Positions 44,054 to 51,693 of a stretch of DNA of 64,000 nt are shown here, one piece after another. A program made the translations under genes and the position numbers. The DNA is taken from assembly GCA_902765225.1 (NCBI GenBank), contig CACWYV010000004.1, positions 1 to 64,000 on the forward strand. The letters run 5' to 3'. The notes beneath the pieces were generated by a model that was given only the letters and a program-made list of their open reading frames with translations, was not told where the DNA came from and searched no databases. Within the stretch, counting starts at the first letter, position 1. Each line of letters begins with the position of its first letter. This DNA is from Candidatus Avelusimicrobium intestinale (lineage in GTDB: Bacteria; Elusimicrobiota; Elusimicrobia; Elusimicrobiales; Elusimicrobiaceae).

Positions 44054-44742
44054 CAAATGCCTCCAAACCGACGGGTGCGGGTGGCGTAGGCGGCCAAAGC
44101 CTTGTCCAATTCGGTTTCATTAAAATCGGGCCACAAAACGGAAGTAAAATAAAACTCACTATACGCCGCCTGCCACAACAAAAAATTAGATAAACGTTCT
44201 TCGCCCGAGGTGCGGATAATGAGTTCCGGATCCGGCAAATCGGGATGGTAGAAATAGTTGCGCAACGTTTCCGGCGTAAGTTTTTTTTCTCCGGCAGCAT
44301 AAGCAGCGTTAGCGGCGTGGACAATTTCTTGCTGCGCTCCGTAATTCAAAGCCAGGTTGACGGTGAGCCCGGTGTGGGTGGCGGTTTGCGCGACGGCCTC
44401 ATCCACCTGGGTTAAAATCGCGGGGGGAAGCGGTTCGCGTTCGCCACTTACCCACAACCGGAGATTTTCCTTAGCGGCCTGTCGGGTATATTTCGTTAAT
44501 GTTTGGGATAATAAATTCATAAGTCCGTCTATTTCTTCTTTCGGGCGGGACCAGTTTTCCGTGGAAAAAGCGTACAGCGTTAAAAAAGCGATTCCCTTTT
44601 TTTGGGCAGCCTGAATCGTGCGTTCCACGGCTTTTGCTCCGGCCTGATGTCCGGCCAGACGCGGCAAGTGGCGGGCCCTGGCCCAGCGGCCGTTGCCATC
44701 CATGATAATAGCGATATGTCGGGGAAGGGAATCAGTCGTCAT
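44053..44742 (-). CDS. uppS: Undecaprenyl diphosphate synthase
   Basis: This 229-residue cis-prenyltransferase has IIMDGNGRWARARHLPRLAG with the catalytic Asp, HQAGAKAVERTI, LTLYAFSTENWSRPKEE, and C-terminal LIIRTSGEERLSNFLLWQAA followed by SEFYFT. It makes the C55 lipid carrier for cell-wall and LPS assembly. It is the first gene of a pair with alkD. TGCTAGAAT lies 7 nt upstream of the ATG and no Shine-Dalgarno sequence is present. Confidence 0.96.
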   Translation of the reverse strand: MTTDSLPRHIAIIMDGNGRWARARHLPRLAGHQAGAKAVERTIQAAQKKGIAFLTLYAFSTENWSRPKEEIDGLMNLLSQTLTKYTRQAAKENLRLWVSGEREPLPPAILTQVDEAVAQTATHTGLTVNLALNYGAQQEIVHAANAAYAAGEKKLTPETLRNYFYHPDLPDPELIIRTSGEERLSNFLLWQAAYSEFYFTSVLWPDFNETELDKALAAYATRTRRFGGI

Positions 44743-44749
44743 ATTTATT

Positions 44750-44758
44750 ATTCTAGCA
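44750..44758 (-). promoter_or_regulatory. Extended -10 element of uppS, leaderless arrangement
   Basis: TGCTAGAAT on the minus strand is 7 nt from the uppS ATG. Confidence 0.6.
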
Positions 44759-44794
44759 AATTCTAAAGGGCTACTCTAGCGAAGGAAAATCGTT

Positions 44795-46288
44795 TTATAC
44801 GGCAGAAGACGTGTGGCGGCATCCGCAAACTTTTTCCGATTCGTGGACAGGGACTTGCCGCGCCCGGCGTACAAACGCTTGCCAAGCCGCGTATAATTCC
44901 CGGGCCCGAATAGCGGAGAAAGTCGGCTCTACCGTTTTTTTGTCTGGCGTAAATTGCAGATTTTTGTCAATTTGTTTAAAAGCAAGTAGTGCGGCGCCCA
45001 ATACAGTGGCATCTTCACAGGAAGAAACTTCCAATGGAATTTGTAACAACCCGGCTTGAAAAGAAATTAAATACTCCACCCGGGATAGACCGCCCGATAT
45101 TTGCACCGGGCCGGTAACAGGTAATCCGTTTTCTTGCAAATAAGACCCAATATCGGCTAATAAAAACGCGATGCCGCGCACGGCACCGGCAACCCAATCG
45201 GGTTTCCGTGTACGGGAGGAAAGACCTTCCACGGCCGGGGAGACGGTAAAATCCCAATACGGGGCTCCTAAACCACCCAAAGCTGGTAGCAGCCAAAGCG
45301 GATTTTCCGCCGCCCGGCACAAATCGTCTGTTTCCACCTCATCAAAAGCAATTCCCTGGGCTTTAAGCCATAAGAGTGTACTGGCTGCCGCATTAACGGG
45401 GCCTTCCAGCAAATAGTTGCTTTTTCCGGCGTTGTCAGATGCGCCGAGCGAGGTCAACAATCCCGGTAAGAAAATGGGTTTTTCGCCGGTGTGGTATAAC
45501 CAAAAAGCACCTGTACCGTAGTTGATTAAACTTTTTTGCGGTTGCAAGCCGAAGTAAACCGCTGCGGCTTGTTGGTCCGCCCCGCAAACGGTAATGGGGA
45601 TGGGAATCCCTTGATACACGTAAGTTCCATAGTCTGCCGCGGTGGGTTGCAGCGTTGGCAGTATGTTAGGGTCTATTTCAAAAGCCCGGCACAAGGATTC
45701 GTCCCATCCCAACGTTTGGATATTCAAAAGCAAGGTCCGTTGGGCCAGGGCATAATCGGTAGCAAAGACATGGCCGCCGGTTAATTTCCATACTACATAG
45801 GATGCAACCGGTGCCGCGCAGAGTTGTCCGCGACGTAAGGCCTGATGCGCTTGCGGAGCGTGTTGCAACATCCACGCTATTTTAGGAGCTGAAAAGAAAG
45901 GTGTTTTGTATAGCCCGGTGCGGAGGTGAACTTCCTCTTGGGAAAGGGGTGCTTGTTGGGCCTGTTCTTGTGCGCGTCCGTCTTCCCAGGTTAATACCGG
46001 GCCGACAGGCTCTCCGGTGGATTTATCCCACAACACCACGGTAGAACGTTGGGAAACAATCGCCAGCGAAGCCACCCGTTGGGGGCCGACCTTATCCAGT
46101 ACGGCGTGAAGGGCCAACCGGGCGGTTTGGTCCAACTGGGCGGCGTGATATTGCGAGATTCCCGCTTCAGTGCGTTGGGGGGTCAAAGGCAAGTAACACT
46201 GGGCTGCGGCGGAACCGTCTGCCCGTACGGCGACCGCGTGACAGCCCGAAGTTCCCATATCCAGTGCAATTACAAATTCTTTTCTCAT
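44795..46288 (-). CDS. FGGY-family carbohydrate kinase, glycerol-kinase-like
   Basis: This 497-residue protein has phosphate-1 motif FVIALDMGTSGCHAVAV, SQRSTVVLWDKSTGEPVGPV followed by LTWEDGRA (close to the GlpK NQRETT...W.D.R block), CGADQQAAAVYFG, NYGTGAFWLYHTGEKP, and the FGGY-type C-terminal QISGGLSRVEYLISFQAGLL. These blocks look most like glycerol kinase, but key GlpK positions differ, so xylulokinase or another polyol kinase is possible. No glycerol transporter or dehydrogenase is nearby. It lies 19 nt downstream of the nuclease gene and is probably co-transcribed. Confidence 0.82.
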   Translation of the reverse strand: MRKEFVIALDMGTSGCHAVAVRADGSAAAQCYLPLTPQRTEAGISQYHAAQLDQTARLALHAVLDKVGPQRVASLAIVSQRSTVVLWDKSTGEPVGPVLTWEDGRAQEQAQQAPLSQEEVHLRTGLYKTPFFSAPKIAWMLQHAPQAHQALRRGQLCAAPVASYVVWKLTGGHVFATDYALAQRTLLLNIQTLGWDESLCRAFEIDPNILPTLQPTAADYGTYVYQGIPIPITVCGADQQAAAVYFGLQPQKSLINYGTGAFWLYHTGEKPIFLPGLLTSLGASDNAGKSNYLLEGPVNAAASTLLWLKAQGIAFDEVETDDLCRAAENPLWLLPALGGLGAPYWDFTVSPAVEGLSSRTRKPDWVAGAVRGIAFLLADIGSYLQENGLPVTGPVQISGGLSRVEYLISFQAGLLQIPLEVSSCEDATVLGAALLAFKQIDKNLQFTPDKKTVEPTFSAIRARELYAAWQAFVRRARQVPVHESEKVCGCRHTSSAV

Positions 46289-46307
46289 ATACGTTTCCCG
46301 GTTCTGC

Positions 46308-47507
46308 TTACGGCAATTTCTCCACGTCCAACCGGACGGTTTTAGTCCGTTGGATAAATGATTGCAATTGCGTTTTTATTTGTGGCGAAACCGTTTCATC
46401 TTGCAGCAATTGCAAAACCGTACTTTTAGTGGGCGCGAGCACTTTGGACAACAAATGTTTCTCCCGCAAAAAATTCACCACGCGTTGTTTGTCGGTAAAA
46501 TCTGTTTGTTCCAGGTTCGTCAATTCCGCCTTGAAATGTTTCCCAAAGTGCCGCTCAAAATGGTTTTTTTCTAAGAGGGTTTGGATGTCTTGTTGTAGAC
46601 GGGCAACTTCTTCTTGCAACTGGCCTAAGCGGTCAATTTTCTCACTCAGAAGGTCTTGTTCGTTTGTAAGCGGATTTTCAGCCGGAGGCAATGTTTGGGG
46701 GCGCGTGCGCCTCTCCGTCCCGGTGTATTCCTTTCCCGTAAACACAGGGCAAAGATTGCGGTAATCACACCAGCGGCATTGGTTTTCTCCGGGGGTGGGA
46801 TCAAATTTCCCCGCCCGGATTTTATCGGCCACTTGCAGTACGTGTTGCCAAAATTCAAAAATTTCTTTATCCGGTGCGCGGTCAAACTTCATTTCTGTTA
46901 ACGTAGGTAAGTGGTAAAAACTCAGTTCCGCTACACGTACTTCTTTGATGGACGGATCTTTGGCTTGTACGAGGGCTTTAATGGTCGGGGAATTTTCTGC
47001 TACTTTCTGGTACATATATAACTGGTCCGGTTCCCGTTGGACGGTTTTGCCCGTTTTGTAGTCTAAAATTTTAATCCGTCCGTTCCCCAAATAATCAATC
47101 CGGTCCACAATGCTAATTAAACTCAGCCCGTCTATATCCAGCGTGCTCTTCATTTCTACAGACACCGGGGGCGGAATTAACGCCGGGTTTTGGGCATAAT
47201 AACTTTCCACAATACGCCGGCCTTCGGCATATCCTTCCAGTTCCTTAGCGGCCGAGGCATATCCTTTTTGCTCAAAAGTTGTCTTGTTCCATTCTTTATC
47301 TAAAAAATTCAGCGCTTCCGGCAAGGTGGGAATGGCCGTGTGCGCGGGATTGTGAATAAACTCCATGACGGCATGCAACGCCGAACCAAAAGCAAAATAG
47401 TATTTCGGTTTTTCCGGTAATAAGTGAACGTAACGGAATTTGTACTTCTGCGGGCATTCCTTATACATTCCCATTTTAGAATATGAAAACGATAAATTCT
47501 TGGTCAT
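46308..47507 (-). CDS. PD-(D/E)XK nuclease with Fe-S cysteines (AddB/Cas4/RecB-like)
   Basis: This 399-residue protein begins LSFSYSKMGMYKECPQKYKF, the first Cys of an AddB-type 4Fe-4S cluster, and has the remaining three Cys in QCRWCDYRNLCPVF near 243-256. The nuclease core is SIVDRIDYLGNGRIKILDYKTGKT near 136-158, with Asp and DYK as catalytic residues. The C-terminal 130 residues form a coiled coil (DLLSEKIDRLGQLQEEVARL) and a helical end. There is no helicase domain and no CRISPR array nearby, so it is a stand-alone RecB-family nuclease. Confidence 0.88.
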   Translation of the reverse strand: MTKNLSFSYSKMGMYKECPQKYKFRYVHLLPEKPKYYFAFGSALHAVMEFIHNPAHTAIPTLPEALNFLDKEWNKTTFEQKGYASAAKELEGYAEGRRIVESYYAQNPALIPPPVSVEMKSTLDIDGLSLISIVDRIDYLGNGRIKILDYKTGKTVQREPDQLYMYQKVAENSPTIKALVQAKDPSIKEVRVAELSFYHLPTLTEMKFDRAPDKEIFEFWQHVLQVADKIRAGKFDPTPGENQCRWCDYRNLCPVFTGKEYTGTERRTRPQTLPPAENPLTNEQDLLSEKIDRLGQLQEEVARLQQDIQTLLEKNHFERHFGKHFKAELTNLEQTDFTDKQRVVNFLREKHLLSKVLAPTKSTVLQLLQDETVSPQIKTQLQSFIQRTKTVRLDVEKLP

Positions 47508-47530
47508 AAATTTCCCCGGCGTGTGTATTT

Positions 47531-47539
47531 ATTGTAGCA
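47531..47539 (-). promoter_or_regulatory. Extended -10 promoter of the nuclease-kinase unit
   Basis: TGCTACAAT (minus strand) leaves a leader of about 16 nt with GGGGAAA before ATG 47507. Confidence 0.6.
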
Positions 47540-47625
47540 TTTTACCGCATTAAAAGGTAGGAACGTTGGCGGGTTAGGCGCGTTCTAATTATTTTTTGAA
47601 CTTGCCCGTTGGTAAAGAGCTTGGT

Positions 47626-47631
47626 TACAAT
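47626..47631 (+). promoter_or_regulatory. -10 element of the first outer-membrane barrel gene
   Basis: TACAAT with TTGCCC 18 nt upstream (47602-47607); the leader is about 27 nt and carries AGGGGGAA. Confidence 0.5.
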
Positions 47632-47664
47632 AAAAATGTTGTATATCTTACTAGGGGGAATTCT

Positions 47665-48672
47665 ATGAACAAAACACACACTGTTATACTGGCCCTTGTA
47701 TTTTTGTTAGCGGTCAGTTTGGCCTTTGCCCAACAAGGGCAAACGACGTATGTATCGGGGGATGTGGCCGCCGTCAATACGCCCGCAGGCGTGGTGATAG
47801 AGGGCGATCAGGTTTCCTACACCGTGCCGATGGAAGGGCACGCAGCGGGTACACACGCCAAAGCGTCTCAACACCGGGCGGCTGTCAATCAACAAGCGGC
47901 GGGAGCCAAAGCCACGCATGCAGCCAATGCGGCTTCGCTTAAAAAAGGGGAGCCGACCTTGAAAAAAACAAAAACTACGACTTCAACCGAAGTGTATGAT
48001 GTAAGCGTAAAGAATAAAAAAGGTACTACCGATTATGGGGTTATGGAACAAACGGTCACGAACGCACGCGGGCAACGCACGACGGATGGCGTCATTTACA
48101 GTACGTATCAACCGAGCAAAGCTGCGCTTGTTAACGAAAGAAAAATGGAAATTTCGGTAGCGGGCGGAACGACGGTGTCTTACAACAAGGATGACCGTTC
48201 CGACCGGTATTCCACGAACGGATTTGCCGCCGGAATGAGTGCCTTGCACTATATGAGCGACCATTTGGCTGTAGGGGTAGATTACATGATGTTACACCCG
48301 GGCAAAAAAACACACGGTAGCGGTGCAGAAGAACGTCACTACCACGGTATGTACGCACACAACATCGCTTTGGCGGGGGAATTGACACTCAATCCGTGGG
48401 ACAATTGGCAAGTGTATATGCCGATGGGGGCCGGTATGATGAATGCCCGTTTAAAAACGGATACTCCGGCAGCCAACACCAACGAAAACCACTGGGGGGC
48501 TTCGCTCTATGCCGGACTGGGAGTACAGTACAACGTAACCGATTGGATGTTTGCCGGATTGGAGTACCGTTATACCTTTGGTTTTATCAAGGATAAACAC
48601 TTAACGGACTTTGCCAAAGACCGCAATTTGCAGTTCCACGTAGCGATGATGCGGGTGGGGGTGCGTTTTTAA
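47665..48672 (+). CDS. Exported protein with OmpA-like eight-strand beta-barrel
   Basis: This 335-residue protein has a signal peptide (NKTHTVILALVFLLAVSLAFA). An Ala/Lys/Thr-rich N-terminal region (about 24-165) carries no recognised domain. The C-terminal beta-barrel (about 168-335) has KMEISVAGGTTVSYN, HLAVGVDYMML, QVYMPMGAGMMNAR, WGASLYAGLGVQYNVTDWMF, AGLEYRYTFGF and final strand AMMRVGVRF with terminal Phe. It is probably a small outer-membrane protein; no ligand can be inferred. The start was chosen at the ATG after AGGGGGAATTCT. Confidence 0.85.
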   Translation: MNKTHTVILALVFLLAVSLAFAQQGQTTYVSGDVAAVNTPAGVVIEGDQVSYTVPMEGHAAGTHAKASQHRAAVNQQAAGAKATHAANAASLKKGEPTLKKTKTTTSTEVYDVSVKNKKGTTDYGVMEQTVTNARGQRTTDGVIYSTYQPSKAALVNERKMEISVAGGTTVSYNKDDRSDRYSTNGFAAGMSALHYMSDHLAVGVDYMMLHPGKKTHGSGAEERHYHGMYAHNIALAGELTLNPWDNWQVYMPMGAGMMNARLKTDTPAANTNENHWGASLYAGLGVQYNVTDWMFAGLEYRYTFGFIKDKHLTDFAKDRNLQFHVAMMRVGVRF

Positions 48673-48693
48673 CTCCGTATTTTACCGACGGAA

Positions 48694-48725
48694 ACGGACC
48701 GTAAAAAAACGGTCCGTATTTTTTT
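48694..48725 (+). terminator. Intrinsic terminator after the first barrel gene
   Basis: A 9-bp perfect stem ACGGACCGT/ACGGTCCGT with an A6 loop is followed by ATT and a T-run. Confidence 0.9.
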
Positions 48726-48734
48726 GCTATTTTT

Positions 48735-48743
48735 TGGTATAAT
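48735..48743 (+). promoter_or_regulatory. Extended -10 promoter of the second barrel gene
   Basis: TGGTATAAT, about 34 nt before the ATG, with a leader carrying AGGAGGG (48767-48773). Confidence 0.65.
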
Positions 48744-48776
48744 GAATTATACGTTTTACAATACACAGGAGGGTGT

Positions 48777-49640
48777 ATGAAGAAAATAGTAGCGTCGTTG
48801 GTCGCACTGTTAGTTTGTCTTCCGGTCTTTGCAGAACTTAAACAACATAATTTAGAAATCGCTTACGAACATTCCGATTACGGATACCGCGAGCCACATA
48901 TGGAGCATCCTATCCGGGATCATGGGAGAAAACAAGGGGCCAGTTTGGTGTATACGCGCAACAGCGTGGTGTCGCAGGACGTCACGGATGACGACCCGTC
49001 TTTTGCTTCGTTGGAACTCAGATATATGGATGGCAAAGTGGATTATGACGGATATTTGTGGAGTGGAGCCCCCTTCAAGAGTTACGACGAAAGAGATTAT
49101 TACTGGGAATTTGCTCTCAAAGTGGGGCGCTACTACAAGTGGGGAGAACCTGTTTCTATTTGGCCGTATTTAGGAATTGCGTACCGTTCATTGCGTAACG
49201 GAGAAGACGGAGAAATGGATTACGGGGGAGTCACGGGAACTACCTATCAACGTACCTCTAATTATTTGTTTATGCCGATAGGTTCTACGCTTGTGTTTGA
49301 AGCGGGGGATGTGTTTAAACTTTCGCTCAATACGGAATTTGACTGGCTCTTGCGGGGTACGCAAAGTAGTCACATGAGAGGGATGTTTACAAACACAAAT
49401 GTTGCTACCAATCATCAGAATAAAGGATTTGGTTTGCGTGCCAGTGTGAAAGCGGAATTTGATATAAATGGCGTTGGAGTATTTGTAGAACCGTTCTGGC
49501 GTTATTGGAAAATCCAAAATTCTGATCCGTTTTATTATGGACATGACACAGAAGGTGGTGGATTTATAGTGACAGGATACCTGTTGGAGCCTTTCAACAT
49601 TACGCGCGAATATGGTATTCGTGCCGGTGTTAAGTTTTAA
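48777..49640 (+). CDS. Outer-membrane beta-barrel protein
   Basis: This 287-residue protein has a signal peptide (KKIVASLVALLVCLPVFA). The rest is barrel-like throughout, with aromatic-rich alternating strands (HNLEIAYEHSDYGY, ASLVYTRNSVV, YYWEFALKVGRYYKWG, LSLNTEFDWLLRG, GVGVFVEPFWRYWKIQ) and the terminal strand YGIRAGVKF with Phe at the end for BAM recognition. It is not related in detail to the preceding barrel. The family is not recognised; porin- or sensor-like roles are possible. RBS is AGGAGGG. Confidence 0.8.
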   Translation: MKKIVASLVALLVCLPVFAELKQHNLEIAYEHSDYGYREPHMEHPIRDHGRKQGASLVYTRNSVVSQDVTDDDPSFASLELRYMDGKVDYDGYLWSGAPFKSYDERDYYWEFALKVGRYYKWGEPVSIWPYLGIAYRSLRNGEDGEMDYGGVTGTTYQRTSNYLFMPIGSTLVFEAGDVFKLSLNTEFDWLLRGTQSSHMRGMFTNTNVATNHQNKGFGLRASVKAEFDINGVGVFVEPFWRYWKIQNSDPFYYGHDTEGGGFIVTGYLLEPFNITREYGIRAGVKF

Positions 49641-49664
49641 TTGGAATAATTGATTGTACAGATT

Positions 49665-49696
49665 CCCCGGGAGCATTCGCTTCCCGGGGTTTTTTA
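49665..49696 (+). terminator. Intrinsic terminator after the second barrel gene
   Basis: The stem CCCCGGGA/TCCCGGGG with a 9-nt loop is followed by TTTTTT. It faces the minus-strand terminator at 49701. Confidence 0.9.
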
Positions 49697-49700
49697 TGCG

Positions 49701-49732
49701 AAAAAAAGCCCCTCGGTCACCAAACCGAGGGG
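49701..49732 (-). terminator. Intrinsic terminator of the minus-strand structured RNA
   Basis: On the minus strand the stem CCCCTCGGT/ACCGAGGGG (9 bp, 6-nt loop TTGGTG) is followed by CTTTTTTT. Confidence 0.92.
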
Positions 49733-49735
49733 TTT

Positions 49736-50130
49736 ACGGTCGTCCCTTCATGGGATACTCTCCTTCTTAGTTCTACTGCAGTAATGGCAGACTAGCAGGA
49801 ATTACGTTGCCTTCTCGGGAAAACCCGGCCGAAACAAATACATCAACCCGGTTCATCTCCGCCCGAAACACGGCAGGACACTGCCGCTAACCGCCCAACG
49901 TTTCACCAATATGCCCTTCACACAACTCGGGTGCTTGCACCCTCCCAGTCGCGCCGCCACCGAAGACCCGCCTACGTTCCGTCCGCCTCCATCCCGGCAC
50001 CGCCGAAACACAGCCCCGGACGAACCCGCACACACGCTCCGTCAGCCAGGCACTTGGCCACAAGAGAGCCCCAACCTACAAGCCGCCTCTTGTGCGGCAA
50101 CACCTACTGCCTGCGGATGATACAACCCGT
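49736..50130 (-). ncRNA. Unidentified large structured RNA (about 395 nt, plus terminator)
   Basis: A stretch without a credible protein gene has a consensus promoter upstream (TTGACA-16-TATACT) and a strong terminator downstream, both on the minus strand. The predicted first nucleotides (ACGGGTTGTATC, 50130-50119) can pair with the last ones before the terminator (GGGACGACCGT, 49746-49736), with one bulged G and one mismatch, closing the RNA at its ends. Inside are clear hairpins: GC(A)GGCA/TGCCGC (50114-50094), ACAAG/CTTGT (50093-50078), GGGTG-CAAG-CACCC, CGGCAG-TGTC-CTGCCG inside GAAAC/GTTTC, and CGGG-TTTT-CCCG. It is more GC-rich than its surroundings. RNase P, tmRNA, SRP and 6S core motifs were looked for and not found. 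Confidence 0.75.
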
Positions 50131-50136
50131 ATGAAT

Positions 50137-50164
50137 AGTATAAGGGAAAAGTTAAAATTGTCAA
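50137..50164 (-). promoter_or_regulatory. Strong sigma-70-type promoter of the structured RNA
   Basis: Perfect TTGACA (50164-50159), a 16-nt spacer and TATACT (50142-50137) on the minus strand place transcription start at about 50130. It has the only perfect TTGACA -35 among the promoters I marked in the window. Confidence 0.85.
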
Positions 50165-50226
50165 GGGGGGGATTTGAAAAGTTGTTTTCAGATAACTTTT
50201 CCGTTGGAAAAATAAGTATTCACATG

Positions 50227-50235
50227 TGCTAGAAT
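50227..50235 (+). promoter_or_regulatory. Extended -10 element before the Sel1 remnant
   Basis: TGCTAGAAT is 6 nt from ATG 50242, the same leaderless layout as intact genes elsewhere in the window. Confidence 0.55.
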
Positions 50236-50241
50236 AAACCC

Positions 50242-50550
50242 ATGATTAAAACAACATGTTGAAGAGGGGGCGCTGGTATTACATGCCTGACACATTATGT
50301 TACGTGGGTGGAACGGTCCGGATGGAATTTCTTAGATCTTTTGTATTGGTTGGGCCGTATGTATGAAGAAGGAGTGGACAGGATCCCCAATCCGCAGCAA
50401 GCGTGTAATTGCTATCAAAAAGCTCTGGCTATTTTTGAGAAGGAGTACGAATCCGGTGCCATTTATCACCGGAAGCCCGATAGAGAAAAATTCCGATATC
50501 ACCAACAAATAAAAAATGATATTCAGCGTCGTTTAGCACCCTTTTTATAG
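50242..50550 (+). pseudogene. Sel1/TPR-like repeat protein remnant with early in-frame TGA
   Basis: A promoter-proximal ATG (50242) opens MIKTTC and meets TGA at 50260. The same frame then stays open for 96 codons to TAG at 50548-50550, including LLYWLGRMYEEGVDRIPNPQQ and ACNCYQKALAIFEKEY, which resemble one Sel1 repeat. Only one repeat remains and the N-terminus lacks the signal peptide such proteins usually have, so a decayed or internally deleted gene is likely. A GTG at 50308 could start an 80-residue protein, but no ribosome-binding site precedes it. Confidence 0.55.
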
Positions 50551-50582
50551 TTTTGCATCATAAAAAATCTTCGGCGAAGACG

Positions 50583-50633
50583 AACTAAACCCCAAAAATC
50601 GGATAGAAAGAGTCTGACAATTGGGGTTCAGTT
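50583..50633. repeat. Imperfect inverted repeat in a gene-poor gap
   Basis: AACTAAACCCCAA (50583-50595) and TTGGGGTTCAGTT (50621-50633) pair over 12 of 13 positions across a 25-nt loop. It has no T-run, so it is not a classical terminator. It could be a weak terminator for the facing genes or a remnant of a small mobile element. Confidence 0.45.
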
Positions 50634-50697
50634 TATTATACCGGGGGTTATACACCCTATCCGGATATTCTATTAGAAACAGGTCTTAGAGGTATAA

Positions 50698-51501
50698 CTA
50701 GTACCACTGAAAGGGCGGAGCCTTTACAAGTTTGGGAGCAAAAGTTAAACCTTTACTACGCAAAATTCCGGCAATACCCGAATTTTCGGCAAAATCATTT
50801 ATATCCCGTATGGCACTGTTTCCTCCATCAAATTCTTCGTACACATTTAATACAACGGGGTTGTTGACCGGACGTCCTGCAGCAGCCAATTCCTCTAGTA
50901 ATATATCCAAAAACAGCGAATTATTTATTATTGAGCCATTTTTGATTTTCGCTGCTTCTACAAAGGCATTATAGGCATAGTAATCATCTATATCTGCCCG
51001 CTGATTAACGTACGGATCAGCTCCCTTCCTTACCAATGTCTGAACCAGTTTGCGTAAGGACGGTTCATCCTTAATATACCGGGCTGTTAAAAACAAGGCA
51101 GACAGCCCGGCATGAGGATTTATCCAATCGGCAAGATATACAGCGGTGTCAATTTGGTGAGCTCGAATGGCCACCCCAAGCAGCGTAAGGTGATGAGGAC
51201 CTTCAGACATTTCTGAAGAGCAAAACATATTTCTATCTATTCCGGGTGTCAACAAGTATTTTTTCATCGTTTCCGTATCACCATTTTTAGCTGCATTGCA
51301 AAAAAACATTACAATTGCATTGCCTTCAAGAGAGGGCAAGTTGTCTTTTTCGGAATAAAAAAAACGTACGAATTCATTGTGTCGTATGTTTTGTCGTAAT
51401 AATTCTCTTTCTATGTTTTCTAGCTGGGCACATTGGGCAAGCGGAGCGAAACATATTAGCATGCCTAGCACGTTCAAGACCGTACGTAATTTCTTGATCA
51501 T
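50698..51501 (-). CDS. Exported ankyrin-repeat-like protein
   Basis: This 267-residue protein has a signal peptide (LRTVLNVLGMLICFAPLAQCA). The body has helix pairs of the ankyrin type: AIVMFFCNAAKNGDTETMKKYLLTPGID, LTLLGVAIRAHQIDTAVYLADW, GLSALFLTARYIKDEPSLRKLVQTLVRKGAD, and NAFVEAAKIKNGS. The repeats are degenerate, so the ankyrin call is by pattern only. It has a good RBS (TTAGGAGAATGT). It is AT-richer than neighbouring housekeeping genes. It stands alone, next to a gene remnant and the structured RNA, in what looks like a variable spot. Confidence 0.72.
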   Translation of the reverse strand: MIKKLRTVLNVLGMLICFAPLAQCAQLENIERELLRQNIRHNEFVRFFYSEKDNLPSLEGNAIVMFFCNAAKNGDTETMKKYLLTPGIDRNMFCSSEMSEGPHHLTLLGVAIRAHQIDTAVYLADWINPHAGLSALFLTARYIKDEPSLRKLVQTLVRKGADPYVNQRADIDDYYAYNAFVEAAKIKNGSIINNSLFLDILLEELAAAGRPVNNPVVLNVYEEFDGGNSAIRDINDFAENSGIAGILRSKGLTFAPKLVKAPPFQWY

Positions 51502-51640
51502 ACATTCTCCTAATGTTAATTTTTACTATAAAAATGTATAGTTTTTTTATGCTACTATATATTATATTTTTTTGTCAATAGGGTACTTGCAGCATCAAAC
51601 AGTTGTTAAAACGCAGATAACCTGTACGGTTCGTATTTAT

Positions 51641-51673
51641 AAACCCGCTTCCGGTTTTACCGAGAGCGGGTTT
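51641..51673. terminator. Hairpin downstream of glyS, probable terminator
   Basis: AAACCCGCT/AGCGGGTTT (9 bp) encloses an inner CGGT/ACCG stem, 21 nt beyond the glyS stop. Neither side has a long T-run, so termination strength is uncertain. Confidence 0.5.
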
Positions 51674-51693
51674 GTTAGTGTATGATTTTATCT

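Noticed and set aside
44795-46288. Xylulokinase (XylB) as a firm call
   Set aside because: The SQRSTVVLWD...WEDGRA and NYGTGAFWLYHTGEKP blocks are nearer to glycerol kinase; a precise substrate cannot be assigned.
46308-47507. Cas4 of a CRISPR system
   Set aside because: The Fe-S nuclease pattern is shared with AddB/RecB-type proteins, the protein is twice Cas4 length, and there are no repeats or cas genes in the window.
49734-49764. Mini-ORF MKGRP with AAGGAGAG upstream near the 3' end of the minus-strand RNA
   Set aside because: Five codons only, and its ATG lies where the RNA is predicted to pair; no homologous leader peptide logic and no downstream gene to attenuate.
49736-50130. RNase P RNA, tmRNA, SRP or 6S RNA as identity of the minus-strand RNA
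   Set aside because: Size and end pairing would fit RNase P or tmRNA, but the universally conserved core blocks (GAGGAAAGTCC, ACAGAA, TTCGA-type T arm, SRP tetraloop domain) are absent on both strands.
49853-50134. ORFs of 60-69 codons on either strand inside the structured RNA
   Set aside because: Arg/Pro/Cys-rich translations typical of GC-rich non-coding sequence, no ribosome-binding sites, and the RNA promoter and terminator explain the stretch better.
50260-50262. TGA as a selenocysteine codon in the Sel1-like frame
   Set aside because: No convincing SECIS hairpin with a GGU apex follows the TGA, the family is not redox-active, and no sel gene is in the window.
50606-50860. Plus-strand open frame containing VYYTGGYTPYPDILLETG antisense to the ankyrin-like gene
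   Set aside because: No start codon or ribosome-binding site, it begins right after a stop and runs into the antisense of a convincing signal-peptide gene.
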